Position numbers and translations under genes: made by a program. A stretch of DNA of 64,000 nt. It comes from Schlegelella_A sp963778525 (GTDB lineage Bacteria > Pseudomonadota > Gammaproteobacteria > Burkholderiales > Burkholderiaceae_C). Below are positions 10,344 to 18,322 of the stretch, in pieces. Location of the stretch: contig CAVZUJ010000001.1 in assembly GCA_963778525.1 (NCBI GenBank), positions 434,001 through 498,000 of the forward strand, in the 5' to 3' direction. The notes under the pieces were generated by a model. It did not search any database and was not told where the DNA came from. It saw only the letters and a list, made by a program, of their open reading frames with translations. Numbering within the stretch: position 1 is the first letter of the stretch; each line of letters starts with the position of its first letter.

Positions 10344-11612
10344 ATGAGTGATGCAACGGTTCTGACAACGCTCGACGAGGCGTGTGAGAGGTACTGCGTA
10401 CAGGAGTGGCGAAGCGACTCGGCCGAGATCCGAAGACGATCACTCGTTGTCGAACCGGCGAAACGCCGCCTCCTCCCCTATCTGCTCCCTGCGCTTCAAG
10501 AGATGCTTGTGCCGATGACCAGAAGGCGGTCGGCGATGACTTCACATTCATTGATCTGTTCGCAGGAATCGGTCGGGGATCGCGTCGCCTTCGAGGATGT
10601 TGGCGGTAGATGTGTCTTCACATCGGAATGGGACAAGTACAGCGAGAAGACCTATAGGGCGAATTTTCCCGCCACCCATGAGATCGCAGGCGACGATCGT
10701 TCAAGATCAACACGCCGACAGTGGCATCCCGACGCATGACGTTCTCTTGGCCGGCTTTCCTTGTCAACCGTTTTCCATTGCCGGAGTGAGCAAGAAAAAC
10801 GCACTGGGGCGTCCGCACGGCTTCGAGTGCCTGACACAAGGGACGCTCTTTTTCGACGTGGCTCGAATCATCAAGGCCCAGCAGCCCAAAGCATTCGTGT
10901 TGGAAAACGTCAAGAACCTCAAGTCCCACGACGGGGGCGACACTTTCAGAGTCATCTTGGACGTGTTGACTCAAGAACTCGGCTACTCCGTTCAATGGCG
11001 GATCATCGACGGTCGACGTTTCGTTCCGCAGCATCGCGAACACATCCTCATCGTTGGGTTTAAAGATGACACAGGTTTCGACTTCGACTAGTTGGACCTT
11101 CCAAGCGTCGATGCTGGTCCCCGATTGAAGTCCGTCCTGCACGGGCCGGATGGATTCCGAGTCAGACACCGACGAGGGTAGGTACATCGACAGCCGAGGG
11201 CGAGTCCACGACAAGTACACGCTCTCGGAGAAGCTTTGGGCCTACCTGCAGTCCTACGCGGAAAAGCACCGAGCCAAAGGTAACGGCTTTGGCTTCGGGC
11301 TTGTCGGACCAGACGACACGTCTCGAACGCTTTCTGCACGCTACTACAAGGATGGCGGCGAGATCCTTGTCAAGCGGTCGGGAAGGAGCGCGAGGCCTCG
11401 GAGACTTACTCCCGAGAGAATGCGCGAGGTTGATGGGCTTTCCCGACACCTTCAAGATACCAGTCTCCGACACGCGGGCATACAAACAATTCGGCAACTC
11501 GGTTGTCGTTTCCGTCTTGCACGCGGTGGCGGCACAGATGAAGCCGCACATCCTTGCCTTGGCAAATAGAGACGAAGGCTCCCTCAAACAGCGCAGCCTG
11601 TTCGCCGCCTGA
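10344..11612 (+). CDS. dcm: DNA cytosine-5 methyltransferase, Dcm-like (multiple frameshifts and one stop)
   Basis: Start at 10344 behind a strong AGGAGG. The N-terminal ~60 residues include a helix-turn-helix-like WAKRLGRDPKTITRCRTGE. All main catalytic motifs follow in order: SAM-binding FIDLFAGIG, catalytic loop GFPCQPFSIAG with the nucleophilic Cys, ENVKNL, QHREHILIVGF, target-recognition region, and the C-terminal QFGNSVVVSV. They are spread over three frames with breaks near 10405, 10570, 10695, 11155 and 11395 and an in-frame TAG at 11089. Motif order and spacing match an enzyme of about 420 aa. Either recent decay or sequence errors; motif integrity favours errors. A vsr gene follows by one base. 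Confidence 0.85.
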
Positions 11613-11613
11613 A

Positions 11614-12070
11614 GTGGTAGACGTCGTCGACGGGCCGACTCGCTCGCGAATGATGTCTGGCATACGTGGCCGTGACACGGGTCCTGAAATGAGAGTCCGG
11701 CGAGAACTGCACCGACTCGGCTTTCGATTTCGCGCTACATCCAACGAACCTTGACGGCCGGCCCGACATCGTCCTTCCGAGGCACGGAGCAGTGGTGTTC
11801 GTGCATGGGGTACTTCTGGCATGGCCATGGCTGTCATCTGTTCGAGTGGCCGGCAACGAGGCCGGAGTTCTGGGGCAACCAAGATAACGTCCAACCAGTA
11901 CTAGAGACGAGGCGCAGATCGCTTCCCTGCTAGCGTCGGGATGGCGTGTGGCGGTCGTCTGGGAATGCGCATTGAAAGGGGCCCGTGCCAACATCCCCTG
12001 CCGCCATGCTCTCCGGCTCTCAAGAAAGTGGATTCATAGCCCCTCTTCATACCTCGAAGAGAGTGGTTGA
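11614..12070 (+). CDS. vsr: very short patch repair endonuclease Vsr (frameshifted)
   Basis: A GTG at 11614, one base after the methyltransferase stop, gives MMSGIRGRDTGPEMRVRREL, the standard Vsr opening. After breaks near 11748, 11810 (G run) and 11910 the conserved core continues: GRPDIVLPRHGAVVFVHG, YFWHGHGCHLFEWPATRPEFW with the catalytic Asp and zinc-binding residues, and SGWRVAVVWECALKG. Total length about 150 aa, as expected. Vsr nicks next to T:G mismatches formed by deamination of 5-methylcytosine, so it is the functional partner of the adjacent methyltransferase. Confidence 0.85.
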
Positions 12071-12075
12071 GCGAA

Positions 12076-12841
12076 CTACCAGACCCAAGGTCTCGGACAG
12101 CTCTGCAGTACTACTTCAAAGCCGCGACCAACCTTTTCAATCCCGCTCGACGAATTAGGCGATCTTTTCCCGTAGTGAAGATGCCGGTGGCAATGCGGGC
12201 AAAGTGCCGCAACGTTCGCCATGGAGTCTTCACCGCCTTGGCTCAGCGTGACAACGTGGTGAACTTCAAGGTAGGGAGTTCCGTCATCCCTTTGGAATAG
12301 CGCGTGTTGGCACTCGGGCATCTGGCATTTGCCATTGGCACGTAGCAAGGCTGCTCGAACGACGTACGGGTCCCGAACGAAATCCTCACGAGTCGCTAGG
12401 CGCTTCTGAGGCTTCCCGTGCGCATTCATTGCTCGAGCTAGTACTGTGCTTGGGCTAGCGCGCTCCGCGATGGCCTCCGGATGTGAATATCAGACTCCGA
12501 AACGCTCGAGACCTTCAGCGCGAACAACTCTTGGCCTATGGCGCCAGACCAAGATCCTGTCTCCAATAGGCAGCCATGAACTTATGACGCGCGACCCAAG
12601 CGGGTTCGGGTGGCCTGTTTCGATAGGACTCTCGAATCGCGTGGTAGTACGACGCTCCCACCGAACCAGCGGCGTCGCGAAGCACGGTAATTCGAAACGG
12701 CGCCGCCGGACGAGAAATCGACGGCCTTCTTCCGGTCGAATCGATCACGCGACACTGTTCTGCGGTCAGAACGTAGGCCGCCTTTGCCTTGTCAGTCGGG
12801 GAGACCTCTTCAACGCATAGTCGTAGAAGTGCGCTTTCCAA
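12076..12841 (-). CDS. HNH endonuclease (frameshifted)
   Basis: The C-terminal ~120 residues form an HNH domain: CQMPECQHALF (zinc-binding Cys pair), LEVHHVVTLSQGGED, then NVAALCPHCHRHLHYG with the second Cys pair and the final His. An N-terminal region of about 100 residues (start at 12841, motif ASYYHAIRESYRNRP) has no family that I recognise. Breaks near 12545 and 12490 separate the parts; the intermediate reads GQELFALKVSS and SHPEAIAERASPSTVLARAM. It converges on vsr with only five bases between stops. Together with the methyltransferase it could form a restriction or modification-dependent nuclease set. Confidence 0.75.
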
Positions 12842-13178
12842 CTTGTTGCCATATTACCTGCCAGTGTCTTAACGACTAGTCGCGCTCACGGATGCATACG
12901 ACCTGCCTGCAGAGGAAACTGCGAAGAGTGAGCCGCCCGAATCGTATTCATTGAGAGGGCGTGGCGGTCGGCACGAAATCACGCCATTGGAATCTCGACC
13001 TCGCCGAGACCCCGGGGCCTGTTTGGGCGGGACCCCGAGGGCGAGAAACGCGGTGCCCGCGACCTGCGGCCTCACTTCGAGCAACTGCTCCTGTTTCTCC
13101 GCTGGACCGATGCAGGATTGAGCCGCGATCGCATCCGCGAGCCGTTCGCCGGCGCGACTGAAGCCGCCCCGCCGCGCG
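12842..13178. other. island boundary, no supported gene
   Basis: About 340 bp between the HNH gene start and the intact part of the truncated PIN-like gene. A plus-strand frame stays open through most of it (segment FEQLLLFLRWTDAGLSRDRI near 13078), but it has no clear start and no family that I recognise. GC rises from the island level to the chromosomal level across this stretch, so the right end of the island probably lies here. Confidence 0.4.
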
Positions 13179-13355
13179 GCACTTCACGTACTCGGCGCGT
13201 TCACCCATCCGATGCATCGCAGCCACAAGTTCGCGGTTGGCCGTGGTCTGATTGGCCCCGAAGAAGACCTTCTTCTTGAAGAGTTCCTTGTCGAGCACGG
13301 CGAGCGTCTCTGGCTGGACACTTTCAAAATCCATCAGCACGTCGTTCTTCTTCAT
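13179..13355 (-). pseudogene. PIN/NYN-like protein, N-terminal fragment
   Basis: From the ATG at 13355 the frame reads MKKNDVLMDFESVQPETLAV then KVFFGANQTTANRELVAAMH and GERAEYVKC, the start of a PIN-like (NYN-type) nuclease family common in proteobacteria, with the first acidic residue in LMDFE. After about residue 58 the family sequence, which should continue with a glycine-rich turn and NALDFHIAYY-like motif, is replaced by unrelated Arg-rich sequence. I see the rest in no frame. The gene was probably cut when the neighbouring island inserted or rearranged. Confidence 0.6.
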
Positions 13356-13361
13356 CGCCGT

Positions 13362-13736
13362 CTAAATCTCCCGCCTCACCGCCGCCGTCCCCACATCCCC
13401 CGTATTCGGCGTCCCCACCCTCTCGATCAGCAGCACCTCCGCCCCCTCCTCCGCCACCGGGCAATGCGCCACGCCCCGCGGCACCACGTAGAGCTGCCCC
13501 GGCCCGAGCGTCACGTCGCCTTCGCGCATGCGGATCGTCACGCTGCCCTTCAGCACCAGGAAGAAGTCGTCGGTGTCGTCGTGCGTGTGCCAGGTGAACT
13601 CGCCCTTCAGCTTGGCCACCATCAGGTCGTGGCCGTTGAACTGGCCCACGACGCGCGGCTGCCAGGGCTCGCTGAAGGTGGCGAGCTTCGCGGCGAGGTC
13701 GATGCCGGTGGGTGGTGTGGCGTTCGTCGTGGCCAT
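13362..13736 (-). CDS. cupin domain protein
   Basis: A 124-residue single-domain cupin. Motif 1 is FTWHTHDDTDDFFLVLKGSV with the two His and Glu-equivalent positions for a metal, and motif 2 is LGPGQLYVVPRGVAHCPVA. This resembles small cupins of unknown substrate often found near regulatory or detoxification genes. Its start is upstream of, and transcribed toward, the truncated PIN-like gene, seven bases away. No pathway can be assigned from the neighbours. Confidence 0.82.
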   Translation of the reverse strand: MATTNATPPTGIDLAAKLATFSEPWQPRVVGQFNGHDLMVAKLKGEFTWHTHDDTDDFFLVLKGSVTIRMREGDVTLGPGQLYVVPRGVAHCPVAEEGAEVLLIERVGTPNTGDVGTAAVRREI

Positions 13737-13787
13737 GAGGTCTCCTTCTGCTCTTGCCGTCAGGGCGTGTCAGTCATCGCGAACCGC

Positions 13788-14954
13788 TCATCGGCCGCCC
13801 TCCAGCTCGGCGGCCAGCTCGTCGACGTAGCGACGATACGAGAACACGCGGCCGCGTTGCCGGTGCGTCAGCTCGCTGACGACGCCCAGGCGCTCCAGGT
13901 GCGCGAGCGACTTGTTGACGGTGGCGGCCGTGAGCGCGGTGGCTTTCACGAGCGCGCCCGAGGTGGCGAGCGGCTGGCGTTGCAGCGCCTGGTGCACCGC
14001 GAGTGCCGAGCCCGCGGCGCGGCCGAGCTGCGCGATGCGATCGCGGTCGGCGTTGACCAATGCGAGCAGCGCATTCGCCGTGGCCACCGCCTGCGTTGCG
14101 CTCGCCTCCACGCCCTCGGCGAAGAACTCGAGCCAGCGCTCCCAGTCGCCGTGCAGCCGCACCTCGTTCAGCAGCTCGTAGTACAGCGCGCGATGCTTCT
14201 TGAAGTAGAGGCTCGGGTAGAGCATGGGCTCGCGGAGCACGCCGTCGGCCACCAGCTGCAGCACGATCAGGAGCCGTCCGAGGCGGCCGTTGCCGTCGAG
14301 AAAGGGATGGATCGTCTCGAACTGCACATGCGCGAGGGCCGCCTTGATGAGCGGCGGCGTTTGCTCGGGCTCGTCGTTGAGGAAGCGCTCGAACGACTTC
14401 AGGCATGGCGCGAGCGTGTGCGCTGGCGGCGGCACGAAGGCGGCGTTGCCCGGCCGCGTGCCGCCGATCCACACCTGCGAGCGGCGCACCTCGCCCGGCG
14501 TCTTGCCGCGCCCGCCCGGGTGCGCCATCAGCACCCCGTGCATGCCGCGCAGGAGGCGCATCGACAGCGGCAGCCCGCCGCGCAAGGCTTCGAGCCCATG
14601 CTCGAGCGCGGCGACGCAGCGGCTCACCTCGCGCGCGTCTTCCACCGGCACGCCGGGCTGCTCGTCGATCTCGTAGAGCAGCAGGTCGGCCAGCGACGAC
14701 TGCGTGCCCTCGATCTGCGAAGACAGCACCGCCTCCTTGCGCACGAAGCTGTAGAGGAGCAGCGAGGCGTTGGGCAGGTGCGCCGAGAGCGCATCGAGCC
14801 GGCCGAGTGCCAGCAAGGCGTCGTCGAAACGACGCCGCAATGCTGCAGACCAGCGGACAGGGGGCTTGGGCGGCAGCGCGGCCGGCACGAACGCACGGAA
14901 GCGCTCGCCCGCGGTGGCGACCTCGACGTACGTTCCGGGCGGGCGTCTGCGCAT
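13788..14954 (-). CDS. Fic family protein, class II
   Basis: The active-site loop HPFLDGNGRLGRLL matches the Fic motif HPFx(D/E)GNGRxxR for AMP transfer to a target hydroxyl. The N-terminal helix carries SSQIEG, the (S/T)xxxE(G/N) inhibitory motif, which makes it class II and self-inhibited. A winged-helix-like C-terminal region (about residues 300-385, VNKSLAHLERLGVVSEL) suggests DNA binding. The ATG at 14954 is chosen over an upstream TTG at 14975; it overlaps a perfect palindrome. Proteins of this type are frequently autoregulated, and they stand alone as here. Confidence 0.88.
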   Translation of the reverse strand: MRRRPPGTYVEVATAGERFRAFVPAALPPKPPVRWSAALRRRFDDALLALGRLDALSAHLPNASLLLYSFVRKEAVLSSQIEGTQSSLADLLLYEIDEQPGVPVEDAREVSRCVAALEHGLEALRGGLPLSMRLLRGMHGVLMAHPGGRGKTPGEVRRSQVWIGGTRPGNAAFVPPPAHTLAPCLKSFERFLNDEPEQTPPLIKAALAHVQFETIHPFLDGNGRLGRLLIVLQLVADGVLREPMLYPSLYFKKHRALYYELLNEVRLHGDWERWLEFFAEGVEASATQAVATANALLALVNADRDRIAQLGRAAGSALAVHQALQRQPLATSGALVKATALTAATVNKSLAHLERLGVVSELTHRQRGRVFSYRRYVDELAAELEGGR

Positions 14955-14970
14955 GAGGTTGGCAACCTCA
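14954..14970. promoter_or_regulatory. palindrome over the Fic start codon
   Basis: TGAGGTTG (14954-14961), one central G, CAACCTCA (14963-14970) is a perfect 8-bp inverted repeat that begins in the start codon of the Fic gene. The encoded protein has a helix-turn-helix-like C terminus, so this is a plausible autoregulatory operator. The site is seen directly; its role is inferred. Confidence 0.5.
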
Positions 14971-15112
14971 AACAAGAATGGCCGTTATTTTAGGTTATGC
15001 GCTGAAGTTAAATCAACGCCGGATGTTGTTTCAGGATGGTGACCGCCCTGCGCCACCGATCGACGTCGACTGTCGCTCGCGTCTCGACTCCCGGCCTGGG
15101 GCCGGCGCGGCG

Positions 15113-15571
15113 CTAGAAGGGCTTGTCCCAGTCGCGCAATCCGGTCATCCAGTCGCGCAGCGCGATCAGCTCCTTGTGCACCTCCCGCGGGAAGCCGGCG
15201 CGCCCCGCGCGGCCGTCGTCGAGAAGCTTGTCGAGCAATGCCTGGCGTTCGACTGGGTCACGCCACACCTGCGCCAGGGCGTTGGCGATCCGCGGAAATT
15301 GGGCCGAGAGCTTTTTCGGGTGCAGGCCAGCCGGCAGGCGCAGCAGCCAGTCGATGGTCTCGCCGCTCAGGGCGCGGTCGGTGGGCAGCGAGGGGCGGCG
15401 CAGCCGCTTCCACTTGGCCGGCGACACGTAGGTCTCGACGTGGAACTGCGAGATCGATTCATCGTCGAGCACGCGCTTGGCCTCGCCGAAGTCGGTGATC
15501 TCGAACTCCAGCCCCTCGTCTTCCCGGGCGGGAGGGGCCGGCGGAGCGGCTGGCTTCTTGGGCGGATCCAT
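15113..15571 (-). CDS. conserved hypothetical protein (152 aa)
   Basis: I do not recognise a named domain. After a Pro/Ala-rich N terminus the protein has EFEITDFGEAKRVLDDESI, then LPAGLHPKKLSAQFPRIANA and a charged C terminus ending RDWDKPF. The body looks alpha-helical and soluble and resembles conserved hypothetical proteins that I remember from Burkholderiales. The ATG at 15571 (MDPPKKPAAPP) is preferred; an in-frame start at 15643 adds 24 low-complexity residues. It is followed 158 bp later by the Fic gene. Confidence 0.6.
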   Translation of the reverse strand: MDPPKKPAAPPAPPAREDEGLEFEITDFGEAKRVLDDESISQFHVETYVSPAKWKRLRRPSLPTDRALSGETIDWLLRLPAGLHPKKLSAQFPRIANALAQVWRDPVERQALLDKLLDDGRAGRAGFPREVHKELIALRDWMTGLRDWDKPF

Positions 15572-15670
15572 CGATGCGGCTTGCGGTCGAGGCTCGAGCG
15601 GCGAACGGACGGGCAGCGGCGCGCGAGCTGATAGTGGATTCACTTGCCCAGCTTACGCACGCCTTTGCGG

Positions 15671-16441
15671 TCACGCTGTAGGACTTTGCCGTTCGGGCGG
15701 TGCTTCGTTGCTGCTGCTCGACGGCGCCGTGCGCCCCATCGCCAGGCGCAGCAGGGTTGCCGCATAGCCGGGCGCCGTCGGCTCGTGCATGAAGTACACG
15801 TGGGTCTCCTGCCAGCGGGTGGCCGCAAGCCGCTCGGCCCACTGCGCGATGTCGCCTTCCGAGTAGTTCTCCAGGCGCAGCCGCAGGTAGCCCCAGGGCG
15901 CCGTTTCCACCAGCGGCGGCGGCGCGTTGTCTTCGCGCTCCGAATGGCAGAGCGCTGCGCCGGCGGCCTGCAGCGCGGCATACACGTCGTCGCTGAACCA
16001 GCTCTCGTGGCGGAACTCGAAGACGGCGCGATGGTCTGCGGGCAGCAACTTCAGGAACTCTTCGAGGCGCGGCAAATCCTTCTTCAGGAAAGGCGGCAGC
16101 TGGAACAGCACCGGCCCGCGCTTGGCGCCGAGCGCGGCGAGGTTCTTGTAGAGGTAGGCGGTGGAGTCGGCCGCTTCATCGGCCTTCAGCCGCGCATCGT
16201 GGGTGATGCGGCGCGAGGCCTTGATCGCGAAGCGAAAGGCCTCGGGCGTGGACTCGGCCCAATGCGTGAGCGCCGCCACCTTGGGCATCTGATAGAAGGT
16301 GTTGTTGATCTCCACCGCCGGCAGCCGCTCGGCATACCAGCCGAGCATGGCCTCGGGCTGCATCTTCTCGGGATAGAAGCTGCCTTTCCATTCCTTGAAG
16401 GCATAGCCGCTGGCGCCTGCCCAGAGCTTCGAGGTGTTCAT
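15671..16441 (-). CDS. DUF72 domain protein
   Basis: A 256-residue TIM-barrel-like protein of the DUF72/YecE family. The N terminus LWAGASGYAFKEWKGSFYP, then YAERLPAVEINNTFYQMP, the FRFAIKASRRITH segment and FEFRHESWFSDDVY are all typical family blocks. The ATG at 16441 gives the usual length. No function is established for the family. The C-terminal tail is Ser/Glu-rich and poorly conserved. Confidence 0.85.
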   Translation of the reverse strand: MNTSKLWAGASGYAFKEWKGSFYPEKMQPEAMLGWYAERLPAVEINNTFYQMPKVAALTHWAESTPEAFRFAIKASRRITHDARLKADEAADSTAYLYKNLAALGAKRGPVLFQLPPFLKKDLPRLEEFLKLLPADHRAVFEFRHESWFSDDVYAALQAAGAALCHSEREDNAPPPLVETAPWGYLRLRLENYSEGDIAQWAERLAATRWQETHVYFMHEPTAPGYAATLLRLAMGRTAPSSSSNEAPPERQSPTA

Positions 16442-16537
16442 GGTGACCCTTGGCCTTGCGCTGTCATTTTCGAGCGAACTTTGCCACGGCTCGCACTGTC
16501 GTAAGGTGCCCAAACCCCCTCTTGCAAAGGATCGATC

Positions 16538-16906
16538 ATGAACAACCCCGTCGGCTGGTTCGAGATTTATGTCCAAGACATGACACGGGCCAAGGCCTTC
16601 TATGAAAAGACGTTCGGCGTCGAGCTCTCCAAGCTCGCCAGCCCCGGCATGGACATGCTGGCCTTTCCGATGCAGCGCGAAGGCAGCGGCGCGTCGGGCG
16701 CGCTCGTGAAGATGTCGGGCGTCGAATCGGGCGCGAACAGCGTCATCGTCTATTTCGTCTGCGACGACTGCGCCAAGGAAGCCGCCAAGGCGAAGAAGGC
16801 GGGCGGCAAGATCCACAAGGAGAAGACGGCGATCGGCGAATACGGTTTCATCGCCCTGGTCTTCGACACCGAAGGCAACATGATTGGGTTGCATTCGATG
16901 AAGTAA
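16538..16906 (+). CDS. VOC family (glyoxalase-like) protein
   Basis: A 122-residue single VOC module starting PVGWFEIYVQDMTRAKAFYE and ending FIALVFDTEGNMIGLHSMK, the characteristic paired beta-alpha-beta units with the metal-ligand Glu near the first strand (WFEIYV). A Lys-rich middle (AKEAAKAKKAGGKIHKEK) is usual for this PhnB/YdeN-like subgroup. It is divergent from the DUF72 gene and followed by a GC-rich hairpin. Substrate unknown. Confidence 0.85.
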   Translation: MNNPVGWFEIYVQDMTRAKAFYEKTFGVELSKLASPGMDMLAFPMQREGSGASGALVKMSGVESGANSVIVYFVCDDCAKEAAKAKKAGGKIHKEKTAIGEYGFIALVFDTEGNMIGLHSMK

Positions 16907-16911
16907 ATGGC

Positions 16912-16936
16912 GCCGGGGCCGTCCGCCGGCCCCGGC
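16912..16936. terminator. GC-rich hairpin after the VOC gene
   Basis: GCCGGGGCC (16912-16920) pairs perfectly with GGCCCCGGC (16928-16936) across a 7-base loop, six bases after the VOC stop codon. There is no T run, so it would be a weak intrinsic terminator or an mRNA 3'-end stabiliser. Confidence 0.4.
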
Positions 16937-16986
16937 CCAAGGGCGAACGTTTGGTGTCTTGCGCTGCCAGGGCTGAAGATGGCGAC

Positions 16987-17238
16987 ATGCGCAACGCCAC
17001 CCCGCCTGCCGCCCAGCCACGCAATCCCCTCCACGGCCTGACGCTGGAAGCGATCGTCACCGCCCTCGTCGCTCACTTCGACTGGCCAGGGCTGGCCGAG
17101 CGCATCCCGGTGCGCTGCTTCGAGAGCAACCCGAGCATCAAGTCGAGCCTCGCCTTCCTGCGCCGCACGCCGTGGGCGCGCGAGAAGGTCGAGGGCCTCT
17201 ATCTCTTCATGCTGCGCGAGCAGCGCCGCAACGCCTGA
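16987..17238 (+). CDS. VF530 family small DNA-binding-like protein
   Basis: An 83-residue protein matching the VF530 (DUF2132) family: NPLHGLTLEAIVTALVAHF, then CFESNPSIKSSLAFLRRTPW and a terminal AREKVEGLYLFMLRE. The fold is a small helical bundle proposed to bind nucleic acid. The ATG at 16987 is the first in a sensible position. It lies two bases before the YgjP-like gene, so the two are probably co-transcribed. Cellular role unknown. Confidence 0.85.
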   Translation: MRNATPPAAQPRNPLHGLTLEAIVTALVAHFDWPGLAERIPVRCFESNPSIKSSLAFLRRTPWAREKVEGLYLFMLREQRRNA

Positions 17239-17240
17239 CG

Positions 17241-17759
17241 ATGCTCAAGTACCTGGCCGGCTATCCGCCTGCCCTGCTTGCCCAGGTGCAGGCGCTCGTC
17301 GCCGAAGGTCGTCTCGGCGAGAGCGTGAGCCGGCGCTACCCCGAAGGCCACGAGGTCACGACCGACCGTGCGCTCTACGACTACGTCGGCGAGCTCAAGT
17401 CGCGCTTCATGCGCAGCGCGCCGCCGCTGGCCAAGGTGCAGTACGACCAGAAGCTGCACATCGTGCGCAACGCCCTCGGCACGCACACCACGGTGTCGCG
17501 GGTGCAGGGCAACCGGCTCAAGGCCAAGCGCGAGATCCGCGTCGCCAGCCTGTTCAAGCAGGCGCCGGCGCCGTTCCTGAAGATGATCGTCGTGCACGAG
17601 CTGGCGCACCTGAAGGAGCGCGAGCACGACAAGGCGTTCTATGCGCTCTGCGCGCACATGGAGCCCGAGTACCACCGGCTCGAGCTCGACGTGCGGCTGT
17701 GGCTGACGGCGCTCGAGCTCGAACCGAAGGCCGGCGCAGCCGCGCCAGAGGCTTCGTGA
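17241..17759 (+). CDS. YgjP-like zinc metallopeptidase
   Basis: A 172-residue protein with the zinc motif VVHELAHLKEREHDKAFY, in which the HExxH histidines and the downstream His/Asp fit the YgjP/WLM group of M48-like metallopeptidases. No membrane segment is visible. The gene starts two bases after the VF530 gene stop. Natural substrates of this group are not established. The C-terminal LELDVRLWLTALE is typical of the family. Confidence 0.82.
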   Translation: MLKYLAGYPPALLAQVQALVAEGRLGESVSRRYPEGHEVTTDRALYDYVGELKSRFMRSAPPLAKVQYDQKLHIVRNALGTHTTVSRVQGNRLKAKREIRVASLFKQAPAPFLKMIVVHELAHLKEREHDKAFYALCAHMEPEYHRLELDVRLWLTALELEPKAGAAAPEAS

Positions 17760-17769
17760 TCCGGCGGCC

Positions 17770-18232
17770 TCAGGCCTGCGCCACGTCCACCCACTCCGCC
17801 TCGGTGAGCTGCACCAGCCGGTCGGGCGTGATGCGCAAGGCGGTGATACGCATCGCCCGCTGCCGGCACCACCACCTCGAACGCGCGCAGCGACACGTCG
17901 GCGTAGACGCGCAGCTTCGTCGGCAGCCCGAACGGGCAGACGCCGCCCACCGGGTGGCTCGTCGCCGCGAGCACCTCGGCGGCGTCGAGCATCTTGGCCT
18001 TGGCGCCGAAGCGGTCCTTGTACTTGCGGTTGTCGAGGCGCGCCTCGCCGCTCATCACCACCAGGATCGGCTCGTCGCCGAGCCGCAGCGACAGCGTCTT
18101 GGCGATCTGCCCCGGCACGACGCCGTGCGCCTCGGCGGCGAGCGCGACCGTGGCGGTGCTGGTGGCCGCTTCGAGGACCTCGATATCGGGTGCGTGCTCG
18201 GCAAGGAAGGTGCGCACGGAGTGCAGGCTCAT
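17770..18232 (-). CDS. YbaK/EbsC-type aminoacyl-tRNA deacylase (frameshifted)
   Basis: The N-terminal ~125 residues show the YbaK fold: ATVALAAEAHGVVPGQIAKT, EPILVVMSGEARLDNRKYK and HPVGGVCPFGLPTKLRVY, including the conserved Gly-Gly-x-x-Pro pocket. Members hydrolyse mischarged Cys- or Ala-tRNA, or act as free-standing editing domains. The frame breaks near 17865 after VVVPAAG; the expected ending ITALRITPDRLVQLTEAEW continues in another frame to a TGA at 17770. The repaired length is about 154 aa, normal for the family. Confidence 0.85.
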
Positions 18233-18322
18233 GGGGCAAGAAGGGGTTGTGGTGCTCGCGCACTTTACTGGGCCGCGCCTCCCGTCATCGAAGGCAGACC
18301 CCGACCGAATACCATAGCCGCC

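Noticed and set aside
12962..13280. Plus-strand open stretch at the island edge
   Set aside because: No start codon in a good position, no recognised motif, and it overlaps the antisense PIN-like fragment.
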